DNA of 64,000 nucleotides from Lucifuga dentata (lineage: Eukaryota > Chordata > Actinopteri > Ophidiiformes > Bythitidae): the NCBI GenBank assembly GCA_014773175.1, contig VXCM01000974.1, positions 1 to 64,000 on the forward strand, given 5' to 3'. Below, one piece after another: positions 63,861-64,000 of this stretch. Numbering within the stretch: the first letter of the stretch is position 1; the number at the start of each line of letters is the position of its first letter. Position numbers and translations under genes: made by a program. Below the pieces are notes generated by a model. The model was not told the origin of the DNA and did not search any database. It saw only the letters and a program-made list of their open reading frames with translations.

Positions 63861-64000
63861 CTGGGTAGGTGATGTCACACAGGGCAGGAAGAGAAATGAT
63901 CAAATATAAGTCATTAGGTGAGTGAAAGAAACATGATATAAACTTTTGATGGATATTCAAGTGGAAGCTAGGAGGAAGTGTGAATACACCGACAGAACTG

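Noticed and set aside
1..64000. CRISPR arrays, operons, tRNA or rRNA genes
   Set aside because: None seen. Direct repeats present are microsatellites, transposon target duplications or assembly joins; tRNA-like boxes belong to SINEs.

Overview
This is vertebrate genomic DNA, most likely from a teleost fish, probably a percomorph. It is AT-rich and packed with (CA/TG)n and (CT/GA)n microsatellites. It carries fish-type interspersed repeats (a tRNA-headed SINE, a 5'-truncated LINE, TTAA-flanked MITEs, hAT-like elements). Its genes are split into short exons with GT-AG introns, so most long open frames here are chance, many of them translations of simple repeats. No bacterial-type operon, CRISPR array, tRNA or rRNA gene was found.

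Two genes can be supported, both on the minus strand. (1) The 3' half of a PDZ-LIM gene of the Enigma family, best matched to pdlim5 (ENH), runs from beyond the right edge down to a stop at 48567. Six exons join in phase through canonical splice sites (58404-58326, 55020-54819, 51279-51099, 49615-49495, 49006-48891, 48656-48567) and encode three complete C-terminal LIM domains. A further phase 0-0 exon at 63860-63702 and a possible alternative last exon with its own stop at 60191-60063 probably belong to the same gene; the latter would give a short isoform without LIM domains. (2) About 5 kb downstream, at 43.1-43.4 kb, lies a CpG-rich stretch with a non-coding exon ending in a consensus donor at 43251. 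It is followed about 40.7 kb later by an exon (2599-2411) with a short upstream ORF and a signal-peptide-like N-terminus. PDLIM5 and BMPR1B are tandem neighbours in the same orientation on human 4q22, so this second gene is probably bmpr1b (BMP receptor type IB). The rest of its coding exons lie left of the window. The assignment rests on synteny and exon form, not on kinase sequence.

Layout: 1-2410 is intron with a TTAA MITE. 2411-2599 is the first coding exon of the putative bmpr1b. 2600-43250 is its very large first intron, holding repeats, a SINE, a LINE, a MITE, a non-autonomous hAT-like element, a long hairpin and one weak exon-like pair on the plus strand. 43251-43440 is the putative promoter and exon 1. 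43550-48476 is intergenic, with a tandem repeat, a dead hAT transposase and a second MITE copy. 48477-64000 is the 3' half of pdlim5, whose introns hold another hAT-like element, old repeats and microsatellites.

The assembly has at least 18 single-N joins. At seven of them the same 63-68 bases occur on both sides of the N, so these are unmerged contig ends and not biology. I found no convincing undescribed molecular system. The best leads are the pdlim5 alternative last exon, complementary UG and CA tracts at the two ends of a pdlim5 intron, the bmpr1b leader arrangement, and a 58-bp-arm hairpin at 41956-42101.
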